Below are positions 1 through 9,200 of a stretch of DNA of 22,818 bases, one piece after another. Position 1 is the stretch's first letter. Each line of letters opens with the position of its first letter. The stretch spans positions 1-22,818 of the IMG/VR virus record IMGVR_UViG_3300020129_000442. One strand, 5' to 3'. The position numbers were made by a program, and so were the translations under genes. The notes below the pieces were generated by a model. It was given only the letters and a program-made list of their open reading frames with translations. It was not told the origin of the DNA and made no database searches. Source of the DNA: a virus.

Positions 1-2
1 GC

Positions 3-539
3 GCCGCGAGCCTGCCCACCTCCTGCCGCGTCTACTCCATCGCCAGCCAGCTCGCGGTAATCAGCAACACGTCCCCGTCGTGGCTGAAGCCGGACGGGTC
101 CAGCGGCGCGAGCGCGGGCGGGGGATGGTGCAAGGCGGCGGTCTCCGGCACCCTGCCGGCCGGGTCCTACAAGGTGGCCGTCTACAACAGCGCCGGGGCG
201 ACGGCGGCCTGGTCGCCACGGGAGTACGGGTACTTCCTGACCGGCGCCGGGAGCAGCGGCATCAGCTGGGGGCCTGTCAGCTCGCCCGCGCAGGGCAGCG
301 CCGCGCCCGCCTACGTCTACCAGCCGAACCCGGGGGCGACCCCGCCGTACACCAACGGCAGCCAGCAGGAGCCGAGCAACGGCACCTTCTACTTCAACGC
401 CGACCAGTACCCCTACCTGGCCGTTGACTTCAACTTCAGCTCCGGCGCCCCCGCGGGCGCGATCGCCGAGTCGTTCTGGAACGACCTTGAGGTCACCCCG
501 GTCCCGTCCGGCATGCTCATGGCGTCAGGGATCACCTGA
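3..539 (+). CDS. DUF4082-like virion-associated protein, 5' end outside window
   Basis: The frame is open from the window edge, so the true start is not visible; 178 residues can be read before TGA at 537-539. The sequence is rich in Ser, Gly, Ala and aromatic residues. It carries a segment around 'LPAGSYKVAVYNSAG', a 'REYGYFLTG' stretch and an ending 'ESFWNDLEVTPVP' that resembles the C-terminal strand of DUF4082 domains. This beta-sandwich family is often found in actinobacterial surface and phage proteins. The stop overlaps the start of the next gene (TGATG), so it belongs to the same late operon. A surface-exposed decoration or head-tail accessory role is an inference from position. The family call rests on recalled motif shape only. 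Confidence 0.55.
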   Translation, partial: AASLPTSCRVYSIASQLAVISNTSPSWLKPDGSSGASAGGGWCKAAVSGTLPAGSYKVAVYNSAGATAAWSPREYGYFLTGAGSSGISWGPVSSPAQGSAAPAYVYQPNPGATPPYTNGSQQEPSNGTFYFNADQYPYLAVDFNFSSGAPAGAIAESFWNDLEVTPVPSGMLMASGIT

Positions 540-1183
540 TGGCCGTCATCCTCGACGAGGCGGGCGCCGCGATCCTCGACGAGGCGGGCAGCGACATCCT
601 CGACGAGGCCGGGCTGCCGCAGGGCGAGCGGCAGCTGGTGCGCCTGGCCGTCGCGCAGTACTTCGGCGGCACCCTGGTGACGGCCGACGCGGGCGTGTGC
701 TTCCAGGGCGGGCCGCTCACCGCGTTCGGCCTCGGCACGTCCTACCCGTACTCGGTGCGGAACGTCCCCGACGAGTACTTCACCGCGGGCATGCCGGCCG
801 GGCAGGACTGGGGCGCCGTCATGTCGACGACCCGCGTCGAGCGGACGTCGACCCGCGACTCCTACGGCGGCCGGCTCTCCGGCTGGCGGGCCCGCGCGTA
901 CGTGATCACCTGCGAGCTGGCGCTGATCTGCGAGCTGCCGCACATCGAGGTCGCCGGCGCCGGGCTGGATGACCTGATCGACGAGGTCCACGCGCTGATC
1001 GCGGCGGACCGGACCCTCGGCACGAACGGCGCGCCGAACGGGGTGCAGATCCTGCAGGCGGGCGAGGGCCGGACCGGGATCCGCGACGTGACGGAGAAGT
1101 TCGCGGCGCTCGACGAGGTGAAGGGCCGCTACGCGGCCGAGGCGACGATCACTTTCGATGTCCTGACCATGGTGGAGGGCTGA
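539..1183 (+). CDS. Tail terminator/completion-like protein with N-terminal octapeptide repeats
   Basis: 214 residues. It lies directly upstream of a small gene and the major tail protein, the usual place of the tail terminator (lambda gpU-like), which caps the tail tube at the head-proximal end. The C-terminal part (about residues 118-214) alternates strands and helices: 'YVITCELALICELPH', then a helix 'LDDLIDEVHALIAAD', and a final strand 'AEATITFDVLTMVEG'. This layout suits a terminator fold, but no diagnostic motif was recognised. The N-terminus has three tandem octapeptides of the form ILDEAGxx (residues 4-27). Translation is coupled to the preceding gene by a TGATG overlap. An alternative is a neck or head-tail joining protein. 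Confidence 0.5.
   Translation: MAVILDEAGAAILDEAGSDILDEAGLPQGERQLVRLAVAQYFGGTLVTADAGVCFQGGPLTAFGLGTSYPYSVRNVPDEYFTAGMPAGQDWGAVMSTTRVERTSTRDSYGGRLSGWRARAYVITCELALICELPHIEVAGAGLDDLIDEVHALIAADRTLGTNGAPNGVQILQAGEGRTGIRDVTEKFAALDEVKGRYAAEATITFDVLTMVEG
548..619 (+). repeat. Three tandem 24-bp in-frame repeats (ILDEAGxx)
   Basis: The units start at 548, 572 and 596. Each begins ATCCTCGACGAGGC and ends in a variable hexamer. They encode ILDEAGAA, ILDEAGSD and ILDEAGLP at the start of the tail-terminator-like protein. The first 18 bases are identical in units 1 and 2; unit 3 differs near the end of that stretch. Confidence 0.9.
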
Positions 1184-1390
1184 ATGGCCAAGTACAGGTA
1201 CGAGGGGCCGCAGCCGGACGTCGATGACGCCGGCGAGCTGGTCCACCCGGGCGATGTCCGGGAGTTCGGCTCCGAGCCGGATTGCCCTCCGTGGGTGCCG
1301 CTCGAGGAGGAGGCGCCCGCGCCGCCTCCGCCGGATCCCCCGAAGGCGCCAGCGACCACGCCCGCCACGGGCACTGAGGGAGGCATGTGA
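1184..1390 (+). CDS. Small acidic, proline-rich phage protein
   Basis: 68 residues, starting with ATG right after the stop of the upstream gene. The N-terminus reads MAKYRYEGPQPDVDDAG. The C-terminal third is Pro/Ala/Glu-rich (EEEAPAPPPPDPPKAP) and probably disordered. The motif 'VHPGDVREF' is reminiscent of the small proteins in tail operons whose cores carry a short beta-sandwich. No enzymatic motif is seen. The stop codon overlaps the major tail protein start (TGATG), so the two are translationally coupled, and a structural or assembly role is likely. I do not recognise a named family. Confidence 0.6.
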   Translation: MAKYRYEGPQPDVDDAGELVHPGDVREFGSEPDCPPWVPLEEEAPAPPPPDPPKAPATTPATGTEGGM

Positions 1391-2676
1391 TGGCACCCCC
1401 CACGACCTTTTCGCCCGTCGCCGAGAGGGAAATCTACCTGGCCCGCGAGCTGGTGCCCGGCACCATCCCCGCGACGGTCGGCTTCCCCTGGCCGGTGACG
1501 AGCTTCAAGCCGTCCAACAAGCCCATGTGGATCAACGACGAGTCGTTCCAGGGCAGCATGGGCGACAACTTCGGCGTCTACCAGGGACCGCTGATCGCCG
1601 GGTGGGACGCGGGCGGCCACGTGTTCGCCGACGTCTTCCCCCTGCTGTGCTGGTCCATCCTGGGCGACTACACGGCCAGCGGGACGGCGGCGTCGCCCGC
1701 CGGCACGACCAGCGCCCCCGTCTCCGCGGGCGCGACCAACCTGACGGTCGCCTCCGGCGGCGCGAGCTTCACCGCGGGCATGTTCGTGTGGATCGAGGAC
1801 GCGGGCACCCCGGCCGCCAACGAGGTCGTCAAGATCGGCGCCGGGTCGACGTCGACCAACGTGGTCCTCGACGCGACGACCCCGACGCGGTTCGCGCACC
1901 TGACCGCGACGCCGTTCACCAACACGACCGCCCCGTACACCCACGTGTTCGCGCTCCTCAACGGCAGCACGGGCGCGCTGGCCGGCCCGGGTCAGCCGCC
2001 GACGCTGTGCGCCACCAACCGCAACGGCATCGCCGCCAACGGCGCCGAGCAGTACGCCTACAGCTGCCTGTCCGAGCTGACGCTGACGGGGAACGCCGAG
2101 AAGCTGCTCGACTTCACCGCCAAGGCGGTCTGCATGTCCCGGCAGACGGCGGCCGCGCCGGTCGGGTTCGCGAACATCTCATCCGAGCTGGCCACCCCGT
2201 CATGGCGCACCGCGGCCGGGATCGGCGGCATCGCCAGCGGCGGCACCCAGGTCAAGTCGATCGCCGAGCACACCGTCACGCTGTCCCGCGCCGTCAAGGC
2301 GTACAACACCGAGCAGGGGTCGCAGGCCCCGTTCGTCATCGCGCGGGGCAAGCAGGGCAACACGGGGAAGATGGTCGTCTCCCCGGCGATCGACGACTCC
2401 ACCCTGATCGCCTTGCTGGCCAACAGCCAGCCGCAGCTCCAGTTCGTCACCGACAACGGCCTGGCGGGCGCGAGTCACCGCCTGGTCCAGGCGGACATCC
2501 TGCTGGCCGCCTACGACACCGACGACGAGAACGACGGGTCGGAGCTGTTCGGGTTCGACGTGTCGTTCAGGGCCGTCCACACCGCCGCCAGCTCGGGCGG
2601 CATCACCACGACCGGCGCCTCTGGCGGCAAGGGCGCGGTCAAGATCACGGTGGTCAATGCCACCCCGACGTATTAG
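1390..2676 (+). CDS. Major tail (tube) protein
   Basis: 428 residues from ATG 1390. A GTG at 1387 is also in frame, but GAGGGAGG at 1376-1383 is better spaced for the ATG. Position identifies it: after the terminator-like gene and directly before the tail assembly chaperones and tape measure. N-terminal residues 'REIYLARELVPGTIPATVGFPWPV' and a central 'WDAGGHVFADVFPLLCWSILGDY' resemble actinobacteriophage major tail proteins. A Gly/Ser/Thr-rich beta insertion spans about residues 105-180. The C-terminus 'SFRAVHTAASSGGITTTGASGG' is flexible and ends in a strand. It would polymerise as rings around the tape measure to form the tail tube. Confidence 0.75.
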   Translation: MAPPTTFSPVAEREIYLARELVPGTIPATVGFPWPVTSFKPSNKPMWINDESFQGSMGDNFGVYQGPLIAGWDAGGHVFADVFPLLCWSILGDYTASGTAASPAGTTSAPVSAGATNLTVASGGASFTAGMFVWIEDAGTPAANEVVKIGAGSTSTNVVLDATTPTRFAHLTATPFTNTTAPYTHVFALLNGSTGALAGPGQPPTLCATNRNGIAANGAEQYAYSCLSELTLTGNAEKLLDFTAKAVCMSRQTAAAPVGFANISSELATPSWRTAAGIGGIASGGTQVKSIAEHTVTLSRAVKAYNTEQGSQAPFVIARGKQGNTGKMVVSPAIDDSTLIALLANSQPQLQFVTDNGLAGASHRLVQADILLAAYDTDDENDGSELFGFDVSFRAVHTAASSGGITTTGASGGKGAVKITVVNATPTY

Positions 2677-2684
2677 GAGCAGCG

Positions 2685-2984
2685 GTGCGCACTGACCTGC
2701 AGTCCGGCGCGTGGATCGAGCACGTGCCCGTCCAGGCGCTCACCTACGGGCACAAGCGGGCGCTGGAGCGGTCCGTGCGCCTGGTGGTCCCGGAGGGAGC
2801 GGTCGACGAGGAGTTCAACCTCGACGTCGCCGCGCTCACCGCGGGCCTGGACATGAACGCCATGAAGGCCGCCCGCGAGGAGGGCCTGTGGGCGCTGCTG
2901 ATCACCGCCTGGTCCTACGACATGCCCGTGCCGGAGCTGGACAAGGCCAGCGGCATCGTCACCGGCGGCGCGTCGCTGGACTAG
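2685..2984 (+). CDS. Tail assembly chaperone, upstream (gpG-like) frame, ending at an amber codon
   Basis: 99 residues from GTG 2685, with GGAGCAG at 2676-2682 as a modest ribosome site. Lying between the major tail protein and the tape measure is the hallmark of tail assembly chaperones, which coat the tape measure before tube polymerisation. The protein is mainly helical and acidic with no catalytic motif ('LDVAALTAGLDMNAMKAAREEG', 'SYDMPVPELDKASGIVTGG'). The frame ends at TAG 2982-2984. However, the same frame stays coding-like beyond it (VPIDDAEEITAILAPHAAK, then RRPDPK) up to a classical slippery site at 3059. The natural upstream product was probably longer, ending at TGA 3129-3131. The amber codon may be a mutation or a recoded stop. 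Confidence 0.7.
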   Translation: MRTDLQSGAWIEHVPVQALTYGHKRALERSVRLVVPEGAVDEEFNLDVAALTAGLDMNAMKAAREEGLWALLITAWSYDMPVPELDKASGIVTGGASLD

Positions 2985-3289
2985 GTCCCGATCGACGACG
3001 CCGAGGAGATCACGGCGATCCTCGCCCCCCACGCGGCCAAGCTCGCCCGGCGGCCGGACCCAAAAAGCTCGACTACCTCAAGCTCAAATGGCTCGTCTCC
3101 GGCAAGGGCAGGCGGCTCCCGGAGGGGCTGAGCCGGCAGGCCTATGAGGACATCCTCCACGTCATCCGCTTCGGCCTGCTGCCCGGCGAGGACAGGGGCC
3201 GGGACGGGCTGCCGGTGGAGGTGGGCACCTGGCTGATGCCGGTGCAGATGGCGATCGACCAGGCGCAGAGGGAGGCGAGCAAGGGATGA
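2985..3289 (+). CDS. Tail assembly chaperone downstream (gpT-like) extension, needs -1 frameshift
   Basis: After the amber codon the original frame stays open and coding-like to the slippery site C CCA AAA. In the -1 frame the protein continues KKLDYLKLKWLVSGKG and ends 'MPVQMAIDQAQREASKG' at TGA 3287-3289. No ATG, GTG or TTG lies in either frame between 2985 and the slippery site, so this part cannot start on its own in the usual way. With the amber read as sense and one slip, the fusion would be 201 residues, typical for a G-T type chaperone. The stop overlaps the next gene's ATG by four bases. Either the long form needs amber bypass or the gene is damaged. Confidence 0.6.
3059..3065 (+). 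promoter_or_regulatory. Programmed -1 ribosomal frameshift heptamer CCCAAAA
   Basis: In the upstream frame the codons read gaC CCA AAA, an exact X XXY YYZ heptamer with X=C, Y=A, Z=A. Slipping back one base re-pairs both tRNAs (CCC, AAA) and enters the frame that encodes the chaperone extension. It lies where siphophages place the G/GT frameshift. A possible 6-bp stem lies downstream (3113-3118 with 3130-3135), but it is distant and weak as a stimulator. Confidence 0.75.
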
Positions 3290-3753
3290 CCCCGGCTGAG
3301 CTTCCCGGCCGCCTGCGCCGCCTCGCCCGCGACGTCCGGGACCGCGCCGCGCTCGACGCCGCCGGCGCCATGGCGCAGGCGTACCAGCGCAGCGTGGTCA
3401 AGAGCATGCGCGGCCCGTCACCGTCCCCCGCCGGGACGCCCCCGGCGCGCCGCACGGGCACCCTGGCCCGGTCGGTGCGACCCGAGCCGGCCGTCCCCGC
3501 GGGCGCCTGCCGGGCCACCTCGAGCGTCGCCCCGCACGCGGTGTACGCGCGGATCCAGCAGAAGGGCGGCGTCATCGTCCCGGTCCGCGCGAAGGTGCTC
3601 CGCTGGAAGGAGGGCAAGCGCTACCGGTACGCCAGGCGCGTGGTGCTGCCCGCGCGGCCGTACATGGTGATGACCGGCGCCAGGCGCCAGGAGTGCCATG
3701 ACGCCGCCGTCGCCGCGGCCCGCCGGGTGATCCGGGAGGCCCTCAGTGGATGA
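3286..3753 (+). CDS. HK97 gp10-like / virion morphogenesis protein
   Basis: 155 residues from ATG 3286, four-base overlap with the chaperone stop. The sequence has a helical, Arg-rich N-terminus ('GRLRRLARDVRDRAALDAAG'). It then has a 'GTLARSV' segment, 'HAVYARIQQKGGVIVP' and 'VVLPARPYMVMTG'. The pattern of 'R...S', 'YA..Q..GG' and 'PARP' is what I associate with HK97-gp10-like and P2 gpS-like tail completion proteins. These sit at the head-tail junction. Its placement between the chaperones and the tape measure, rather than upstream of the major tail gene, is less usual. Length fits the family. Confidence 0.6.
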   Translation: MTPAELPGRLRRLARDVRDRAALDAAGAMAQAYQRSVVKSMRGPSPSPAGTPPARRTGTLARSVRPEPAVPAGACRATSSVAPHAVYARIQQKGGVIVPVRAKVLRWKEGKRYRYARRVVLPARPYMVMTGARRQECHDAAVAAARRVIREALSG

Positions 3754-6214
3754 GCTGGAGGACGTAAGGCAGCAGTTCATCGCCGACGTCGGCGCCTACG
3801 TCGAGGACGTCCAGCTGGCGGCCGAGGAGGCCCGCGGGTTCGCCGAGAGCGCCCGGGCGGCGAAGGACGAGGCGGACGGGCTGCGCGACGGCCTGTCCGA
3901 GGCCGCCGTCGCGGCCGGGATCTACCGCGACGAGATGGGCCGCCTGCGCGACGCCCAGGGCAGGTTCGCGTCCGCCGCCTCGGTGGCTGCGACCGAGATG
4001 GGCCACGTCCGCGACGAGGCCGCCGCGGCCGCCGTCTCGGTGAAGGAGCTGGGCAAGCAGGCCGACGAGACCGCCGCCAAGCTCGACCTGATGGGCCTGT
4101 CCGGCGCGTCCACGTTCACCAGCCTCGGCGGGCTCATCGGCCTCATCGGCGGCCTGGTCGTCGTCGGCGCCGGGGTCGCGCCCGCGTTCCTCGCCGCCGG
4201 CGCCGGGATCGGCGCATTCGGGGCGCTGGCCCTCCCCACCCTGCAGAACGTCTTCTCCGCCGTCCAGCAGGTCAGCAAGGCCCAGTCGGTACTGAACAGC
4301 GCCACCTCCACCGCCAAGCAGCGCGCCACCGCCCTGCAGCAGGAGAAGGCCATCTGGGCGTCCCTGCCCGCCCCCATCGCCATGGTCGTCACCGAGGTGA
4401 TGAACCTCAAGGCCCAGTGGCAGGACCTCGGCAAGCAGTTCCAGATGCCCGTCGTCCAGGACCTGTCCCAGGTCATCGGGATCGTCTCGGACCTGCTGCC
4501 GAAGATCGTCCCGCTGGCGACGGCCGGCGCCGGGGCGGTCCACATGCTGCTGTCCGCCCTGGGCACCAGCGTCGGCTCGTCCGGGTTCACCCAGTTCCTG
4601 CAGCTCCTGACGAACTTCGTCGGCCCCGCCACGCAGGCGATCATGCACCTGGCGGGCGCCCTCACCCACATCCTGGGCAGCGCGATCGAGACCCTGATGG
4701 GCAACGCGCCGCCGCTGATCAACTTCCTGGCCGACCTGGTCACCGCGCTCGGCGGCCCGCTGGTGACCGCCATCCACTTCGTCGTCGACCTGCTGGTCAA
4801 CCTGCTCGGCGCCATCGACCCGCTGCTGCCCGGCCTGTCGCAGATCGCGACCCTGCTCGTCACCGACATCGGCACCTCGTTCGAGGCCCTGATCCCGGTC
4901 CTGTCCCAGGTCATCCAGCTGATCGGCGGCTCCCTGATCACCATCTTGCAGGAGCTGGAGCCTGTGATCGCGAACGCCCTGACCCCGAACGGGCCGTTCA
5001 TGGCGGCGCTGGCCATGCTGCCAAGGCTGCTGCAGGCGATCCTGCCCCTGTTCACCGGCCTGGCGTCGGTCCTGAAGAACCCCATGTGGGCGTCGCTGGC
5101 CGTCGACGTCCTGTCCGGCATCGTCGCCCTCAAGGCCGTCATCGGCATCATCTCCCTGGTGCGCGGGGCGTTCATCGCGCTCACCGCGGTGATGGAGATA
5201 AACCCGTTCATCCTGATCGCCACCGTCATCGCCGCCCTCGTGGTCGCGTTCATCGAGCTGTGGAACCACTCGGCGGCATTCCGTAACTTCTGGATCGGCC
5301 TGTGGCATGACATCCTCGCCGCCGCCGCCCCCGCGATCGCGTTCGTGAAGCAGGAAATCGGGATCCTCACCACCTGGTGGAATGCCCACTGGACGGAGAT
5401 CCGCGAGGTCGCCCGCATCGCGTGGGCGCTGATCAGCGGCTACGTGACGACCTACGTGAAGGTCGTGATGATCGAGATAAAGCTCGCCCTGGAGCTGATC
5501 TCGATCATCTGGCGGATCGCCTGGGGGGAGATCCGAGACCTGTTCCTGCTGGTGTGGAACGTGATGCGGGCCGCGGTCACCGCGTTCACCCGGGTAATCC
5601 TCGACATCGTCGCGATCTTCCTCGACGTGATCACCGGGCACTGGTCCAAGGCGTGGCACGACATCCAGAAGCTGTTCCACGATTACGTCAACGGCATCGT
5701 GTCGATCGCGCGGGCGTTCGGCTCCGGCCTGGTCCGGTTCTTCGTGGACCTCGGCCACAACATCATCCAGGGGCTGATCAGCGGCATCAAGGACATGGCC
5801 GGGGCGGTGTTCGGGGTGCTGGGCACCATCGCCCACGGCATCAGCTCGACCTTCAGCTCCGTGCTGCACATCCTGTCGCCGTCGCGGGTGTTCTACGAGC
5901 ACGGCCGCAATACGCTGCTCGGCTACATCCAGGGCATCGCCGCGGTGGCGCCGCAGGTGCAGGCGGCGCTCGCCGCGGTAGGCGGCCACGTGGCGATGGG
6001 CGGCCTGCCAGGGATCGCCGTGGCGGGCGCGGCCGGGGCGGCCGGCTTCGCCAGCGGCCACCTGAACGTCACGGTGACGGTCGCCCCGGGGGCGGGGAAC
6101 ATGGCCGATGCCCGGTGGCTGCAGTGGCTGCAGCAGGCCTTCCAGGAGGCTGCGCTCCGGTATAACCTGAACAACCCGAATAACGGGCTGGCGTTCGGCG
6201 CCGGGCGCGTCTGA
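3746..6214 (+). CDS. Tail tape measure protein
   Basis: 822 residues from GTG 3746, with GGAGG at 3735-3739 as ribosome site and an 8-bp overlap with the upstream gene. Residues 1-120 are Ala/Glu/Arg-rich and coiled-coil-like. They are followed by strongly hydrophobic segments (about 127-170 and again about 450-510) typical of tape measures, which are ejected and cross the membrane. The motif 'SPSRVFYEHGRNTLLGYIQG' near residue 710 is a hallmark of phage tape measures. At about 1.5 angstrom per residue, the length predicts a tail near 120 nm, a moderate siphovirus tail. No peptidase or lysozyme motif was seen. It works with the chaperones upstream and the minor tail proteins downstream. Confidence 0.9.
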   Translation: MDELEDVRQQFIADVGAYVEDVQLAAEEARGFAESARAAKDEADGLRDGLSEAAVAAGIYRDEMGRLRDAQGRFASAASVAATEMGHVRDEAAAAAVSVKELGKQADETAAKLDLMGLSGASTFTSLGGLIGLIGGLVVVGAGVAPAFLAAGAGIGAFGALALPTLQNVFSAVQQVSKAQSVLNSATSTAKQRATALQQEKAIWASLPAPIAMVVTEVMNLKAQWQDLGKQFQMPVVQDLSQVIGIVSDLLPKIVPLATAGAGAVHMLLSALGTSVGSSGFTQFLQLLTNFVGPATQAIMHLAGALTHILGSAIETLMGNAPPLINFLADLVTALGGPLVTAIHFVVDLLVNLLGAIDPLLPGLSQIATLLVTDIGTSFEALIPVLSQVIQLIGGSLITILQELEPVIANALTPNGPFMAALAMLPRLLQAILPLFTGLASVLKNPMWASLAVDVLSGIVALKAVIGIISLVRGAFIALTAVMEINPFILIATVIAALVVAFIELWNHSAAFRNFWIGLWHDILAAAAPAIAFVKQEIGILTTWWNAHWTEIREVARIAWALISGYVTTYVKVVMIEIKLALELISIIWRIAWGEIRDLFLLVWNVMRAAVTAFTRVILDIVAIFLDVITGHWSKAWHDIQKLFHDYVNGIVSIARAFGSGLVRFFVDLGHNIIQGLISGIKDMAGAVFGVLGTIAHGISSTFSSVLHILSPSRVFYEHGRNTLLGYIQGIAAVAPQVQAALAAVGGHVAMGGLPGIAVAGAAGAAGFASGHLNVTVTVAPGAGNMADARWLQWLQQAFQEAALRYNLNNPNNGLAFGAGRV

Positions 6215-9200
6215 TGGTCAGCATCGCGGGCACGTGGACCGGCGGGTACGCGCAGCCGACCGGGTTCTTCTTACCCCGCTCGGCTACCGGCCCGGTGCAG
6301 GTCAGCGTCGCGAACGTGACCGGGGACTGGATGATCGCGGTCATCGCGCTCCGCCCCCCCGCGCCGGCCGCCGCATGCTCGGTGTGCGTCTCCGATGACG
6401 TCCATAACTGGTGGGAGCCGGCCGGCGCCCCGAACGCGGACATCGCGGCGCCCGCCACCGTCCGCACCGTCATCTGGGCCGCGCCCGCCGCCCGCGCCGC
6501 CAGCTCCGTGCAGGTCACCCCGACCGGCCCGTACACCTCCCTGGCCGTGGCCGTCTACGACGTGGCGGGCCTCGGCCCCGGCTGGCTGCCGTCCCTCATC
6601 GGGCAGGCCCACGCCTCGCCCGCGACGTCGCTGACCGTGCCCGGCGGCAGCGTCGCCGCCCAGTCGCTGGTCCTGGCGATCCTCGCCGCGGGCGAGACGG
6701 GCGGCACCATCACCCCGCCGGCCGGGTGGACGGCGCTGACCGGGTCAACGATCTCCGGCGGCGGCACCGCCGCGGGCGACATCACCGTCTCGGCCGCCTA
6801 CCAGGTGATCACCGGCAGCGTCCCCTCGGCGGCCTGGTCCTCGTCAGTGTCGTGCGCGCTGGCGGGCACCACGGGCGCCGTCGCCGTCGCCGCCCCGGTG
6901 CCATCCCTCCAGTCGCCGGACTGGCCCGCCGTCATCACCGAGGCCGCGATCGGGGCGGGACCGCAGTCGTCCCCGGCCTTGATGACGTGGACGGACCTGT
7001 CGGCCCGGTCGCTGGCCCTGCAGGTGCAGCAGGGCCGCCAGTACACCCTGTCCCAGCTGCAGGCCGCCCAGGGAACCATCACCCTGGATGACCCGGACGG
7101 CGCCCTCATCCCGCCCGGCACCGGCGGCTTCGCCGGGATCGACTCCGGCACCCCGCTGCGCCGCCGCTGCTACTGGCCGGGCGGGGCGTGGCAGGTCCAG
7201 TTCTCCGGCAACGGCTCGAGCAGTTCCCCGCAGCTGCAGTCATCGGGCAGCCAGGTGCCCGTCACCCCGGGCGTCACCTACACGGCGCCCGTCTGGCTGG
7301 CCTGCTCGGCGCCGTACGCGTCCGGCGTGCACAGCGGGATCGTGTGGCGCAACTCCGGCGGCGGCGTCATCTCCACGGTCACCTCGGCCGCGTCGGCGAC
7401 GGGCCCGGCGCCAGTGCTGGCCATCGCGTCGGGCATCGCGCCGGCGGGGGCGGTCACCGCCGACGTCCTCATCGGCGCGTCCGGCACCCCGCCAGCGTCC
7501 ACCGTGTTCACCGCGGCGGCCGGCCCGTACGTCACGGGGCAGGTCACCGCCCCGCCGGGGGTGTCCTGGGTGGCGCAGAACGGCGCCGCCGCCACCACGC
7601 TCGCGGCCTGGCAGCCGGACCCGCGCGGCGCCCCGGACCCGTCTCCCTGGAGCGTCCCGTTCGCGGGGTTCTTCCGCCGCTGGCCGTTCACGACCGCCGC
7701 CGACCTGCTGCGCGGCCAGGTGACGGCCGAGGTCTCGGATATCTGGGCCTACGCCACGGGCTCGCTGGACTCCATCGCCCGGGAGGAGCTGCTGACCGAC
7801 GGCCCCTATGCGCTGTGGCCGCTCGGCGACCAGGCCGGGGCGGCCGCGGGCAGCAACATCGCGCCCGGCAACAGTAGCCCGCTGACGCTAGTGACGTCCA
7901 AGATGGGCGCCGGCAGCGCCACGGCGGCGTTCGGCGCGACGCCGCCCGGCGGCGGCCTACTGGGCGACAACTCCGCCAAGACGGGCGCGAACGGCATGTT
8001 CCGGCAGGTGGTCCCCGCATCCGGTGAGGGCGTCAACGGGTTCGGGTACGCCCTCGGCTGCTACGACTCCGGCTTCCCCGCCATCTCGGCCGGGGTCACG
8101 CTCGAGTGCTGGGCGCAGGGCACCGTCAACCAGAACACGACCGGCAACGGGTTCGGCGCCGTCACCACGGGCAGCCTGTTCACCGTCACCGGCAGCAGCT
8201 TCCCCAACGGCACCCCTGTCGTGCTGACCGCCGCGGGCGGGTTCACCTTCCCGGGCGGCTTCACCGCGGGCACCGTGTACTACGTCATCTCCGCTAACGG
8301 CGCCAGCTTCCAGCTGGCCGCGACGGGCGGCGGCTCGGCGATCACCGTGACCGGCAATGGCAGCGGGTTCCTGCAGACCACCACCAGCTGGAACCCGGTG
8401 GTCATCAGCGCGCGGAACGTCAAGGGCCCCGTCGTGGAGCTCAACGTCCGCAACACTGACGGGGCGCTGCAGCTGCTGTACGCCACCGCCTCCGGCGCCC
8501 GCACCACGCTGGTCATCGACACCAGCCTGGACTACCGCAACACCGCGCTATGGCACGCGAGCGTCGCGTTCAGCGCGACGACGTACCGGGTGCTGGTCAA
8601 CGGCGGGGCGACCGCGACGGCCAGCGGGTCATTCTCCGCGGCGCTGCCCGCGTTCTTCGACGAGGTGTGGTGCGGCGGGATCCTCGACCGGCAGGTCACC
8701 GGGTTCACCTTCCCCGGGTACCTGGCGCTGGCGGGGGTGTGGCCGGGGATGCTCGCCCAGGTCCGCGTCGTGGCCCACTTCTGGGGGGCGCACGCCGGGA
8801 TGAAGCTCGACCCCGCCCATGAGCGCCTGGACCGGGTCCTGGGCTACGCGGGGATCGCGGGGCGCCGGTGGATCGGCCAGCAGTCCGTCACCTACGAGAC
8901 GGACATCCTCGCGTCCGGGCAGGACATCGGCGGGCAGTCCGCCGCCGCGAGCGCGGGCAACGTCGCCGCCTCCACCGTCCCGGCGCTGCTGTACATCGCG
9001 CCGACAGGGGACATCTCGTACGCGGCGAAGGCCTACCAGTGGAACAACGCGGTCGACTGGGTGCTGGGGGACAGCACGGCGGCCGGGGAGATCCCGTTCA
9101 GCCTCACGTCGTTCAGCACCGATTACGACCCGGCCAGGCTGTACAACGACGTGCAGCTGACACAGCTGGACAGCCAGTCAGTGACGGTCCCGGCCGGGTC

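Noticed and set aside
1224-2984. Long forward open frame overlapping the small acidic protein, the major tail protein and the chaperone
   Set aside because: Only its last part coincides with the real chaperone frame. Upstream it is Arg/Pro/Gly-rich shadow sequence of the major tail gene.
3113-3135. Stem CGGCTC/GAGCCG as frameshift stimulator
   Set aside because: It begins nearly 50 bases after the slippery site, well beyond the usual 5-9 base spacing. It may be fortuitous in GC-rich DNA.
3743-6061. Long open reverse frame (about 770 codons) opposite the tape measure gene
   Set aside because: Its product is a monotonous Asp/Gly/Arg/Gln/His-rich string, the usual mirror of GC-rich codons, with no domain. 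The forward tape measure has clear motifs.
6309-6317. CGCGAACGT inside the minor tail gene (also 12962-12970 in the lysin gene)
   Set aside because: The 9-base core occurs here within coding DNA, without the flanking T/A-rich positions or a promoter box. Treated as chance and not counted with the operator set.
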